27,926 bases of DNA from Bacillota bacterium (GTDB lineage Bacteria > Bacillota > Clostridia > Christensenellales > SZUA-584): the NCBI GenBank assembly GCA_023391105.1, contig JAEWBO010000003.1:1-27926 (forward strand). The letters are read 5' to 3'. The notes under the pieces are model-generated. The model saw only the letters and a program-made list of their open reading frames with translations, was not told where the DNA came from and made no database searches. How positions within the stretch are numbered: the first letter of the stretch is position 1; each line of letters starts with the position of its first letter. Position numbers and translations under genes: made by a program. Shown in pieces: positions 15,613 through 23,399 of this stretch.

Positions 15613-15918
15613 CTATTCCTTCTTCGCCGCCGCTTTTGCGGGTTTCACTGCAGGCAATATACCTTCCACATCGTCGTGCGGACGCGGTATCACATGTACC
15701 GAAACAAGCTCACCCACGCGTTTTGCTGCTGCCGCTCCCGAATCAACCGCCGCCTTGACTGCGCCCACGTCGCCCCTTACCATGACGGTCACGAGTCCCG
15801 AGCCAATCTGCTCTTTACCGATAAGCGTGACGTTCGCCGCTTTCACCATCGCGTCAGCCGCTTCTATAGCGCCGACAAGCCCTTTTGTCTCTACCATTCC
15901 CAATGCCTGTTTTTCCAT
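15613..15918 (-). CDS. BMC-H hexameric shell protein with Lys/Ala-rich tail
   Basis: This 101-residue facet protein is almost identical to the other BMC-H copies over its BMC domain (pore loop QIGSG) but adds a C-terminal tail, AVKPAKAAAKKE. The ATG at 15918 is chosen over an upstream in-frame start because AAAGGAG lies eight bases before it and it restores the standard MEKQALGM start. The basic tail may line a shell face or bind cargo; that is inference. Confidence 0.95.
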   Translation of the reverse strand: MEKQALGMVETKGLVGAIEAADAMVKAANVTLIGKEQIGSGLVTVMVRGDVGAVKAAVDSGAAAAKRVGELVSVHVIPRPHDDVEGILPAVKPAKAAAKKE

Positions 15919-16001
15919 TGCTTTTGCTCCTTTTGTCATATAAAAACTATACTTTATTACCTATGCCTTTTATCAGAAGAGCTTTTGCTCATTCTTCTCA
16001 C

Positions 16002-16550
16002 TTAATAGACCGACCTCTTAAGGTCAGGATGCGGAGAGGGTATAACCACAGTGCGGGTTATCATGCCCTTCACCCCTTCGTCCGATTTCGCCGCTTCTAC
16101 CGCGTGTCGCACCGCCGCAACATCTCCCGTCAGCGTCAAAAACGATTTGCCGCCAAGGCCCCTGCCCAGTCTGATCTCTATCAGCTCAATGTCCGCCGCC
16201 TTTACCGCAGCATCTGCGCACAGCAGCGCCGACACGAGCGAGAACGTCTCGACGATCCCGAGCGCATCAAAGTTATGGGGCTCACCGCACGCCGATACGG
16301 CTTTCAAGACCTGCTCGTCGATGTTGGGTATCACCATGCTGTCTACGAGAGTCTCCTCTGCTCCGGCCGCTCCCGCTTCCACCGAGAACTTTACCGCCGC
16401 CACGTCGCCTGATATGATCACGACGTATTTGCCCGCGCAGGCCGTCTGCGCCGACAGAAGCTTTACATCAGCCGCCTTGAGCATCTCGTCCGCCGCCTGA
16501 ATGCCCTTTGCTATGCAGTTTGTTTCGATCATTCCCACTGCGTGTGTCAT
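16002..16550 (-). CDS. pduT: Tandem-domain shell protein PduT-like (BMC-T) with pore cysteine
   Basis: This 182-residue protein has two BMC domains (about 1-90 and 95-182) and forms pseudohexameric trimers. The Cys at residue 38, in TACAGKYVV, aligns with the PduT cysteine that holds a [4Fe-4S] cluster at the trimer axis, so it may pass electrons across the shell. The ATG at 16550 is preferred because AAGGAAG lies eight bases upstream; a GTG at 16556 overlaps the PduS stop. It follows pduS directly, the arrangement expected if PduS docks on PduT. The Fe-S property is inferred from the family. Confidence 0.9.
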   Translation of the reverse strand: MTHAVGMIETNCIAKGIQAADEMLKAADVKLLSAQTACAGKYVVIISGDVAAVKFSVEAGAAGAEETLVDSMVIPNIDEQVLKAVSACGEPHNFDALGIVETFSLVSALLCADAAVKAADIELIEIRLGRGLGGKSFLTLTGDVAAVRHAVEAAKSDEGVKGMITRTVVIPSPHPDLKRSVY

Positions 16551-16552
16551 AT

Positions 16553-17872
16553 TCACTGCTTCCTTATCTCAATATACTTGTCCGTTACCGTCGCGATTCC
16601 CGTCATGCTTGCGTGCAGGTTTGCGCCCACGCTGTTGTTCACCGAGGCTATCATTTGCCCCGCCTTGACATTATCGCCCGTTTTTACTATTGGGACGGCA
16701 GGCGCTCCTATATGCATTTTCAGCGGCAGCCGTACACAGTCTGTATTTATCCGTTCATCTTTCAATGGCAGATCTTTATCGTAGCCTACTATTCCGAGCC
16801 TTATCATCAGCCTCGATACGGGGACCTTTATGCTTTCCATGTTGTCCGCCACGCTAAGAGCCACTTTCTTCTCAGGCTTTACCCCCGCTTTTGCGAGCTC
16901 CTGCTTGACCTTGGTCATAAGCCTTGAGGGCGCGAGCTGGAAGTTGCACGCGTACTGTGTGCATAAGCCGCAGTCGCAGCACGAGAATATGCCGTTCACC
17001 TCGCCGAAGTTGTCGGCGTTAAGAGCGAGTGCGCGCATTATCTTGTGCGGCTCCACCTTGAGCCCGAGAGCGTTCCGCGGGCATAGCTGCGTGCAATAGT
17101 TGCACTGGCAGCAGACCGATTTGGCGAGCCTTACGTCCTGCATGAGGTCGCGTGTCTTCTGACGTATCAGCGTGTGGTCTTTTTGCATGACGATTACGCC
17201 GCCTGTCGTTTTCTCCACCACTTCAGCTGAAATATTCTCGGATACGCGCCCCATCATGGGTCCGCCGATGATAACGCGATATTCCGAACCGTCTTTCGAG
17301 CCTCCCGCTGCCGCAATCAATTCCGTAATCGGCATTCCTATGGGCGCTTTGTATACCGCAGGGTCTGATACGTCGCCCGTGACTGTCACGTACTTCTCCA
17401 TAACAGGCGTTCCCTGCAACGCGTCCGCAATGGCAACCAGCGTGGCGACATTCTGTACGACGGCCCCCACATCTAATGGAAGCCCCCCTGTGGGAACGAC
17501 CTTGCCCGTCACCTCATACACGATCTGTTGCTCGTCGCCCGCCGGATAAAAACTGTCCATAAGATACAGTTCCGTGCTGGAATCCAGCGCGCCTCTCATT
17601 GCATCCACGGCTTTTACATACTTTTTCTTGAGTGCAATAACGCCACGCTTTGCGCCCGTCACGTACATAGCAGCTTTCAGTCCAAGCATAATCTTCTTGG
17701 AATACGTCTCCATCATCAGCCGGTCGGTGCGCAGCAGCGGTTCGCACTCCGCGCCATTTGCTATAACGACGTCAGCACTGCACGACAGTTTAATATGCGT
17801 GGGGAACCCAGCGCCGCCAGCGCCTATAATTCCCGCCTCTTTGATTTTGTTTAAAATCTGCTGCTTATCCAT
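16553..17872 (-). CDS. pduS: PduS-like RnfC-type flavin/iron-sulfur electron-transfer protein
   Basis: This 439-residue protein resembles PduS and the RnfC/NuoF family. An N-terminal Gly-rich motif GAGGAGFPTH (17-26) fits nucleotide/FMN binding. There is an SLBB-like middle, then two ferredoxin-like clusters: C254-C257-C260-C264 (SVCCQCNYCTQLCP) and C298-C301-C304-C309 (CCDCGLCTQYAC). A C-terminal sandwich-hybrid-like segment contains TGDNVKAGQMIASV. In Pdu systems PduS is described as a cobalamin reductase; no B12-dependent enzyme is seen here, so general NADH or ferredoxin redox balancing through PduT is more likely. The ATG abuts the aldehyde dehydrogenase stop (TAA-ATG), with AGGA eight bases upstream. 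Confidence 0.9.
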   Translation of the reverse strand: MDKQQILNKIKEAGIIGAGGAGFPTHIKLSCSADVVIANGAECEPLLRTDRLMMETYSKKIMLGLKAAMYVTGAKRGVIALKKKYVKAVDAMRGALDSSTELYLMDSFYPAGDEQQIVYEVTGKVVPTGGLPLDVGAVVQNVATLVAIADALQGTPVMEKYVTVTGDVSDPAVYKAPIGMPITELIAAAGGSKDGSEYRVIIGGPMMGRVSENISAEVVEKTTGGVIVMQKDHTLIRQKTRDLMQDVRLAKSVCCQCNYCTQLCPRNALGLKVEPHKIMRALALNADNFGEVNGIFSCCDCGLCTQYACNFQLAPSRLMTKVKQELAKAGVKPEKKVALSVADNMESIKVPVSRLMIRLGIVGYDKDLPLKDERINTDCVRLPLKMHIGAPAVPIVKTGDNVKAGQMIASVNNSVGANLHASMTGIATVTDKYIEIRKQ

Positions 17873-19288
17873 TTATACGATCCTGAAGTTTCCGTACAGA
17901 ACGCATCTGCGCACGCGCGTAAACGTTCTGGCACTCGTCAATCCCTCTCCCGTAGGAGTCGCTATCGTCAATGTCGTGAAACCTTCTCCGCCGAAACCGA
18001 GCCCTGCGTATGAGGGCGCGTTTTTAACGAATATGGTCGTATTCATCGCTTTGGCCGCCATCGAAAGATGGCTTACGTTCTGAGAATGTATCATAGCCGT
18101 GTGCTTGCAGCCGTTCTCCGCTTTTATGGCCATCTGTATCGCGGTGACTATCTCGTCGTTTTGAACGCGCACAATACCGAGCACCGGCATCAGCATCTCC
18201 ACTGTCACGAACGGGTGGTTTTCATCTACGTCCGCGATAACGAGCCTCGGGCTCCCGGTGTAGGAAACGCCGCTGTCCGAAAGTATCTTCGTCGCATCCT
18301 TGCCAACGTAATTCCTGTTAACGACATATTTGCCGTCCTTCTGAACAAGCACAGTCTTGATTATTTTATCGATGTCTGTACCTGAAACTTTAAACGCGCC
18401 GTGCTTTTGCATTTCGCTCATGAGCATATCGGCAACGCTTCCGAATACAAATACCTCTTTTTCCGCTATACAGAGAACGTTGTTGTCAAAGCTTGCGCCG
18501 TCCACAATGTCCTTTGCTGCCTGCTTTATTATTGCGGTGTCGTCCACTATGACAGGCGGGTTTCCCGGCCCTGCCGCTATGACTTTTTTCCCTGTGTGCA
18601 TCGCAACATGCACGACAGCTTCGCCTCCCGTTATGGCAAGCAACGGTATGTCCTTATGCTCCATCAGCGCCTTGCCGCTTTCCAATGTCGGCTGCTTCAC
18701 GGTACATATAAGCGTGGCGGGCCCGCCTGCCGCGACTATTGCTTCATTAAGTATCCGCATTGTTTCAGTAGAGCTCTTCTTGGCTGCCGGGTGCGGGTTA
18801 TACACCACGGCATTGCCCGCTGATATCATGCTTATCGAATTATTTATGACCGTAGATGTCGGGTTGGTAGATGGCGTTATGGCGCCGATAACTCCGAAAG
18901 GCGCGCGCTCAACCAGCGTCAGTCCATAGTCTCCCGACTTAGCGTCAGCAGTCAGGTCTTCGATACCCGGCGTTTTTTCTATGGCCAGCTTATTCTTTAA
19001 AACCTTGTGCTCCGTTTTTCCGTAACCTGTTTCGTTGTGCGCAAGCTCCGACAGATACTGCACGTTTTCCATCGCCGCGCGGCGCATAGCGTCTATCAGC
19101 TTGCCGCGTTTATCAAGCGGCATCGCTATGAGCTGCTGCTGAGCTGCTTTGGCCGAAGCGATTGCTTCTTCCATCGTATCGCAGAGCCATTTCCCGCCTG
19201 CTGCTGCCTCGGTTGTCATCGGGGCGCCAGCTATATTTTTTACTGTATCTTCAACGATCTGGCGAATCTGCTGCTCTGTTAAACTCAT
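17873..19288 (-). CDS. pduP: CoA-acylating aldehyde dehydrogenase (PduP/EutE family)
   Basis: This 471-residue core enzyme oxidises acetaldehyde (or another short aldehyde) with NAD+ and CoA to acyl-CoA. The catalytic Cys is about residue 273 (SFDNNVLCIAEKEVF), with NAD-site features GAITPSTNPT and GPGNPPVIVD and the C-terminal GFGGEGFTT. The N-terminal 20 residues (SLTEQQIRQIVEDTVKNIAG) form an amphipathic helix followed by a Gly/Ala linker, as in PduP encapsulation peptides. It overlaps the upstream BMC-P gene by four bases (ATGA). In this operon its aldehyde most likely comes from DeoC cleavage. Confidence 0.93.
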   Translation of the reverse strand: MSLTEQQIRQIVEDTVKNIAGAPMTTEAAAGGKWLCDTMEEAIASAKAAQQQLIAMPLDKRGKLIDAMRRAAMENVQYLSELAHNETGYGKTEHKVLKNKLAIEKTPGIEDLTADAKSGDYGLTLVERAPFGVIGAITPSTNPTSTVINNSISMISAGNAVVYNPHPAAKKSSTETMRILNEAIVAAGGPATLICTVKQPTLESGKALMEHKDIPLLAITGGEAVVHVAMHTGKKVIAAGPGNPPVIVDDTAIIKQAAKDIVDGASFDNNVLCIAEKEVFVFGSVADMLMSEMQKHGAFKVSGTDIDKIIKTVLVQKDGKYVVNRNYVGKDATKILSDSGVSYTGSPRLVIADVDENHPFVTVEMLMPVLGIVRVQNDEIVTAIQMAIKAENGCKHTAMIHSQNVSHLSMAAKAMNTTIFVKNAPSYAGLGFGGEGFTTLTIATPTGEGLTSARTFTRVRRCVLYGNFRIV

Positions 19289-19605
19289 TTGTCCTCACCT
19301 CGATCTGATTCTTCATACTTGCGAAATACTGTTTTTCCTTCTATCTCTATAGAGTCAATGATGGCGACTATAGCCATATCCGACGGTTTATTTTCAGTCA
19401 GCGCCGTCTGTCGCGACGAGCTTCCGCCGCACAGCATGACGACCTCTCCCGCGCCCGCACCCACGGTGTCAATAGCGACTATCGGCGACCCTTTTTCTTC
19501 AAATGTCGCGAGCTCTATGGGCATGACGATCAGCAGCTTTAAACCATGCAGCTTTTCGGCTTTGTTCGTGCTGACAACGCTTCCCTTTACTCTTGCTATC
19601 TGCAT
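19285..19605 (-). CDS. EutN/CcmL-family microcompartment vertex protein (BMC-P)
   Basis: This 106-residue vertex protein begins MQIARVKGSVVSTNKAEKLH and carries VDTVGAGAGEVVMLCGGSS, a common EutN motif, then SDMAIVAIIDSIEIEG. Its tail is longer and more charged than in the other two copies (KYEESDRGEDK). AGGAG lies seven bases before the ATG. The four-base overlap with pduP suggests coupled translation. It is the third distinct BMC-P of the locus. Confidence 0.92.
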   Translation of the reverse strand: MQIARVKGSVVSTNKAEKLHGLKLLIVMPIELATFEEKGSPIVAIDTVGAGAGEVVMLCGGSSSRQTALTENKPSDMAIVAIIDSIEIEGKTVFRKYEESDRGEDK

Positions 19606-19615
19606 ATCGTATCTC

Positions 19616-20269
19616 CTAATATTCGATGCTCACGCCGCACTCTTTTGCTGTATCCTGCGCGAGCTGCGTGACTATTGCTCCCGGCTCTATCTTGACCTTC
19701 ATACTGCCGTCCTGGCACGCGTCCTTGACATCCTGCTCGGTTACAAGCTCTTTGCCCTGTTTCTTGGCGTTTTTGCGCGTCAGCGTTTTCACCATGACAC
19801 CCATCTTTTCAATCGCGTCTATGTTGTCCGCTATAACCGCAAGCGCTGTGCCGCGCATATGTTTGGGCGTTTCAAAGTCGAGCAGCACGGTAACGGCCTT
19901 GCCCCAGAGCAGAGGCCTGATGATAACCGACGCAGTCAAAGTCGTATCGTCAGCTGCCGCAATGGCGGCTAGCAGTGACATAGGCGGCGTTACGAGCACC
20001 ACCTCTTCAAAATCTGCGAGGCCTTCAAGTATCTCACGTTTGTTTGCCTCAAGCTTCAGCGACTTGCCGCCTTCAATAAAAGGCGGCATATCGTCGGGGA
20101 GCGCACATGTCACATTTTTTTCCGCCAAGAATTTTTTCACGCCCCGCGGGTCGAAAACATTTCCGCAAAACACGGCCAAAATACCGCTTTGCATCTGAGT
20201 CTGTCCGCTTAATATCTCTTCCGTGACGCGCCGTATTATTTCTTGTATGTCTTGCGCGCTATAGCTCAT
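19616..20269 (-). CDS. BMC-associated flavoprotein-like protein with encapsulation-type N-terminus
   Basis: This 217-residue protein has no certain function. Residues 1-22 (SYSAQDIQEIIRRVTEEILSG) form the same amphipathic helix seen on the other cargo proteins. The body has an alternating alpha/beta pattern, with LAVFCGNVF early, LVTPPMSLLAAIAAADD in the middle and GKAVTVLLDFETPKHMRGT after it. This resembles the HFCD/flavoprotein (PF02441-like) fold that occurs in some BMC loci. A flavin role in redox balance is possible but unproven, and the catalytic His of HFCD decarboxylases is not evident. GAGAGG precedes the ATG, and the gene lies ten bases after pduL. It is certainly a gene by context. 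Confidence 0.75.
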   Translation of the reverse strand: MSYSAQDIQEIIRRVTEEILSGQTQMQSGILAVFCGNVFDPRGVKKFLAEKNVTCALPDDMPPFIEGGKSLKLEANKREILEGLADFEEVVLVTPPMSLLAAIAAADDTTLTASVIIRPLLWGKAVTVLLDFETPKHMRGTALAVIADNIDAIEKMGVMVKTLTRKNAKKQGKELVTEQDVKDACQDGSMKVKIEPGAIVTQLAQDTAKECGVSIEY

Positions 20270-20279
20270 TTTCTGCCTC

Positions 20280-20915
20280 TCATTTCATCAGTTCCAGCAT
20301 ATCGCCCGATTTTAGTCCCGCCGCGTTGGCTTCATCGGGATCAAGATGCAGCTCAAGATCGTGATCCGCCCCTGTGCGCACAACGATATTGCCAAACACT
20401 GTTTCCCTGACGCCCGCTTTCTTCACAGCAATAATATCACCGTTTTTCAGTCCATACCACGCCGCCTGCTCCGCCGTCGCATGCAGATGCCTTGCAGATA
20501 CGATGACGCCTTTTGCAAGATCAACTTCTCCCGCCGGGCCTATAAGCTTGCCTCCGGGCGTGTTGTCAAGATCACCCGACATGCGCACCACAGGCTTGAA
20601 GCCTGCCTTGTAGCAATCCGTTACCGATATCTCTACCTGCGTCTCGCGCCTTGCCGGCCCCAAAACGCGGATTTTCTCGATCCGCCCCTTTTTCCCGACC
20701 AGAGTCACCTGCTCTTCGCACGCAAACTGTCCTGGCTGCATGAGATCACGCAATTTAACAAGCTTATGCCCTTTGCCGAAAAGCGTCTCGATGTCTGCCG
20801 CGCAAAGGTGTATATGGCGCGCTGAAACCGCTGCGGGAAAAAAGCCTTTTCCCGCCAGCGCGAATTGTTTTATTGTCGCCAACGTAATCGTACGTATAAG
20901 CGTTTGCTCGTTCAA
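20280..20915 (-). CDS. pduL: PduL-type phosphate acyltransferase
   Basis: This 211-residue enzyme converts acetyl-CoA and phosphate to acetyl-phosphate, recycling CoA inside the compartment. The duplicated PduL half-barrels carry the zinc-site motifs SARHIHL (about 31-37) and VSARHLHA, plus the C-terminal ELHLDPDEANAAG. The N-terminal helix NEQTLIRTITLATIKQFALAG looks like an encapsulation peptide. The start chosen is TTG at 20915, where GGAG sits eight bases upstream; a TTG at 20921 would be too close to that site. It lies between a BMC-H and the flavoprotein-like gene. Confidence 0.92.
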   Translation of the reverse strand: MNEQTLIRTITLATIKQFALAGKGFFPAAVSARHIHLCAADIETLFGKGHKLVKLRDLMQPGQFACEEQVTLVGKKGRIEKIRVLGPARRETQVEISVTDCYKAGFKPVVRMSGDLDNTPGGKLIGPAGEVDLAKGVIVSARHLHATAEQAAWYGLKNGDIIAVKKAGVRETVFGNIVVRTGADHDLELHLDPDEANAAGLKSGDMLELMK

Positions 20916-20938
20916 CTTCAACTCTCCGTATTAAACAG

Positions 20939-21211
20939 TTATCTGGGCAGTATGCCTTCAACGTCCTGATGCGGACGGGGTATCACATGGACAGATACCA
21001 ATTCTCCCACGCGCTTTGCAGCAGCTGCACCGGCGTCAACAGACGCCTTTACCGCTCCAACGTCGCCTCTAACCATGACCGTAACGAGCCCCGAGCCTAT
21101 CTGCTCTTTGCCAATAAGCGTCACGTTCGCCGCTTTTACCATTGCATCAGCCGCTTCTATCGCGCCGACGAGACCTTTTGTTTCAACCATTCCGAGTGCC
21201 TGTTTGTCCAT
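20939..21211 (-). CDS. BMC-H hexameric shell protein (PduA/EutM-like)
   Basis: This 90-residue facet protein differs from the other two copies by only a handful of residues (start MDKQALG, KASVDAG near residue 60, tail HQDVEGILPR). The pore loop is QIGSG. AAAGGAG precedes the ATG. It is set apart from the BMC-H/BMC-P pairs, next to pduL, and has no vertex gene directly after it. Confidence 0.95.
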   Translation of the reverse strand: MDKQALGMVETKGLVGAIEAADAMVKAANVTLIGKEQIGSGLVTVMVRGDVGAVKASVDAGAAAAKRVGELVSVHVIPRPHQDVEGILPR

Positions 21212-21266
21212 TTTGATTCTCCTTTAAAATTTGTTGTATTCGTATTTATGTTTCTTGTATTCCGTA

Positions 21267-22298
21267 TTACGGAATGACGACCGCCTTTTCGGCGTCCTCG
21301 CTTATAAGACTCTCAAATGCCTTTACTATGTCATCGAAAGCAAATTTGGTGATGTACTTTTCAACTTCAAGCTTGCCGGTGGCGATTAGATCAAGCGCCT
21401 CCTTGTTCTGCTTGACGGTCGAAGCGTGCGCCCCAAACACACCGAGTTCTTTATAGTGAATAAGGTTGCTGTCGATATGAAAATTGTTGTCCCCCGGAAG
21501 CCCTCCAAACAGGCTCATGCGCCCGTTGTTACTCAAAAGCTCGAGCCCCTGCTTATGCGTTATTCCTGCAGGGCATGCCGTTATAACAATGTCCACTCCG
21601 TCTGTGCCTACAATGTTCTTTATAAGCTCCACATACCCCGCGTCTTTTGTATCAATGATGTGGGCATTAGGTACGAGCCTGCTTGCGTTGGCGCGCCGCT
21701 TCTCGGAAACCTCCCCTATGACGACCTTGCCCGCGCCCTTCATAAAGGCCAGCTCGGCGTGTATGCATCCGAGATATCCCGCGCCGTATATGACTACGTT
21801 GTCGCCCTTCTCTATATTCAGGAAGCTTTGTGCGTTTATAGCGCACGCGACCGGTTCCGCGACGCTCGCGGCCTCAACCGATACGCCATCCGGCACTTTA
21901 ATAAGATGCCCCCGCTCTATAGCTTTTTTGGGTATCTTTATGTATTCCGAGAATGTACCCGCAAACTGGAAGCCTACAGTCTCAAGGCTCGAGCACATAT
22001 TTGTGCGCCCTCTTTTGCAGTTTTTACACTCTCCGCAGCCTATGGCGGGCGCCATTGTATATCGCTCTCCCACCTTTAATCCCGTGCCTTCGCCGACTTC
22101 TACAACCTCGTAACAGCCTTCGTGACCTATAGTCACTGGCGTCTTCAGTTTGGCGCTGCCAAACCTGTACATGCGAAGGTCAGTGCCGCATATCGAAGCA
22201 CACAAAACCTTTGCAACGGCTTCGCCCGCCTTGGCCACAGGTTTTTCTATTTGATCGATAGAGAAGTTCTTTTCTCCATGATAAACGAAAGCTTTCAT
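21267..22298 (-). CDS. Zinc-dependent medium-chain alcohol dehydrogenase
   Basis: This 343-residue MDR-family enzyme probably reduces acetaldehyde to ethanol, or oxidises a polyol, with NAD(H). The catalytic zinc site includes ASICGTDL and GHEGCYEVVEVGEG; the structural zinc loop is CGECKNCKRGRTNMC; the Rossmann motif is VIYGAGYLG. The ATG at 22298 is supported by GGAGGGA just upstream and the standard MKAFVYHG start; a longer frame reaching 22400 overlaps the neighbouring gene and is unlikely. No encapsulation helix is present. Substrate cannot be read. It would fit the NAD+-recycling role if packaged by other means. Confidence 0.88.
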   Translation of the reverse strand: MKAFVYHGEKNFSIDQIEKPVAKAGEAVAKVLCASICGTDLRMYRFGSAKLKTPVTIGHEGCYEVVEVGEGTGLKVGERYTMAPAIGCGECKNCKRGRTNMCSSLETVGFQFAGTFSEYIKIPKKAIERGHLIKVPDGVSVEAASVAEPVACAINAQSFLNIEKGDNVVIYGAGYLGCIHAELAFMKGAGKVVIGEVSEKRRANASRLVPNAHIIDTKDAGYVELIKNIVGTDGVDIVITACPAGITHKQGLELLSNNGRMSLFGGLPGDNNFHIDSNLIHYKELGVFGAHASTVKQNKEALDLIATGKLEVEKYITKFAFDDIVKAFESLISEDAEKAVVIP

Positions 22299-22314
22299 AT
22301 TCCCTCCTGTCCGA

Positions 22315-23373
22315 TTATTCCGCCCAAGGTAAAAATAATATCTTGTTGAAGAACAGTTCCTTCTTATATATCTTGTCAAATATACCCGGCACATCTTCAA
22401 GACGAAGCTTGTGCGTAATGATCTTCTCGGCGTCTATCGTTCCGTCTGCGAGGCTTTCCACGCCATGGGTCCATTCCCATCCCGGGAACGGCTTCGAGAA
22501 AGAATTCCACGATCCTATTACCTGCTTCTCAAACCTCATTATCTGATCGACACACTTTTCAGACAGCTCCAACGGCTTGTGCGATATCCCGAGGAATACC
22601 ATCCTGCCGTGCTTGCCTGTCGCCATTATCGCATTGTGCTGTGCCGGTGGGAATCCGGAAGCGTCTATACAAAGATCCGCTCCGCCGTCCGTTGCTTTTA
22701 TTATCTGCTCGACGACGTCCTCGGCTGTTCCGTCTATTGCCACATCCGCTCCGCAATTGAGAGCGACCTGGCGCTTTTCCTCCGAAACGTCTACCGCGAC
22801 CACCTTTGCAGCGCCCTTGGCTTTCATGTACTGAAGCGCATAAAGCCCGATGGGGCCTGTTCCCACTACGCATACCTTGTCGCCAGCTTTAAAACCGCCG
22901 CGCTTGATAGAGTGCAGCGCGTTCGCAAGGGGGTCTGTCGTCGCGGCTGCTTCATAGGTCACGTTGTCGGCTATCTTGACAAGGTTGATCTCGGGAACGG
23001 CAAGGTACTGCGCGAAAGCGCCGTCGCAGCGCGAACCGAAATAGTTGTAGTCGACGCACAGCGAGAAGTGTCCTTGCTGGCAATACTCGCACTTAAAGCA
23101 CGGCATCAGCGGCGCTACCGTAACGCGGTCGCCGTCTTTAAAGTTCTTAATGCCGGCGCCGGTCTTGACAATCTCGCCTGCAAACTCATGGCCCGGGGTT
23201 ATAGGCGCAATATATGCGCCGTACTGGTTAATGCGCGGAATATCCGATCCGCATACACCTACGGCCATAACCTTAATCAGCACCTCGTTCTCCTTGATCT
23301 CGGGAACGGGAACCTGCTCTAATCTCAGATCCCTGGGTGCATACATCCTTACTGCCTTCATCATGCTGCTCAT
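22315..23373 (-). CDS. Zinc-dependent medium-chain dehydrogenase, galactitol-1-phosphate dehydrogenase-like
   Basis: This 352-residue MDR enzyme has catalytic zinc motifs VGVCGSDIPR and GHEFAGEIVKTGAG, the structural zinc loop CFKCEYCQQGHFSLC, and NAD-binding VVGTGPIGL. The late motif GSWNSFSKPFPGWEWT is characteristic of galactitol-1-phosphate 5-dehydrogenase-like proteins, so a sugar-phosphate or polyol-phosphate substrate is plausible. AAGGAG lies seven bases before the ATG. It follows deoC and precedes the second dehydrogenase by 16 bases. No encapsulation peptide is seen. A role in making or removing a sugar phosphate used by DeoC is inference. Confidence 0.87.
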   Translation of the reverse strand: MSSMMKAVRMYAPRDLRLEQVPVPEIKENEVLIKVMAVGVCGSDIPRINQYGAYIAPITPGHEFAGEIVKTGAGIKNFKDGDRVTVAPLMPCFKCEYCQQGHFSLCVDYNYFGSRCDGAFAQYLAVPEINLVKIADNVTYEAAATTDPLANALHSIKRGGFKAGDKVCVVGTGPIGLYALQYMKAKGAAKVVAVDVSEEKRQVALNCGADVAIDGTAEDVVEQIIKATDGGADLCIDASGFPPAQHNAIMATGKHGRMVFLGISHKPLELSEKCVDQIMRFEKQVIGSWNSFSKPFPGWEWTHGVESLADGTIDAEKIITHKLRLEDVPGIFDKIYKKELFFNKILFLPWAE

Positions 23374-23399
23374 ATCAAAACTCCTTAAATTACAATCAA

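Noticed and set aside
15037..16005. Long plus-strand frame across the shell genes
   Set aside because: It lies opposite four well-defined shell genes and has no family features; the high GC at third positions of the real genes keeps the opposite frame open.
16553..17872. RnfC subunit of a membrane Rnf complex
   Set aside because: No other rnf genes are present, and the gene sits directly before pduT within a compartment operon, so PduS is the better call.
21267..22400. Longer start for the second alcohol dehydrogenase
   Set aside because: The extra 34 residues overlap the upstream gene and lack family similarity, whereas the ATG at 22298 has GGAGGGA directly before it.
22411..23322. Plus-strand frame of about 300 codons
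   Set aside because: It is antisense to the zinc-dependent dehydrogenase with all its motifs; its translation is rich in Arg, Cys and Tyr and matches nothing.
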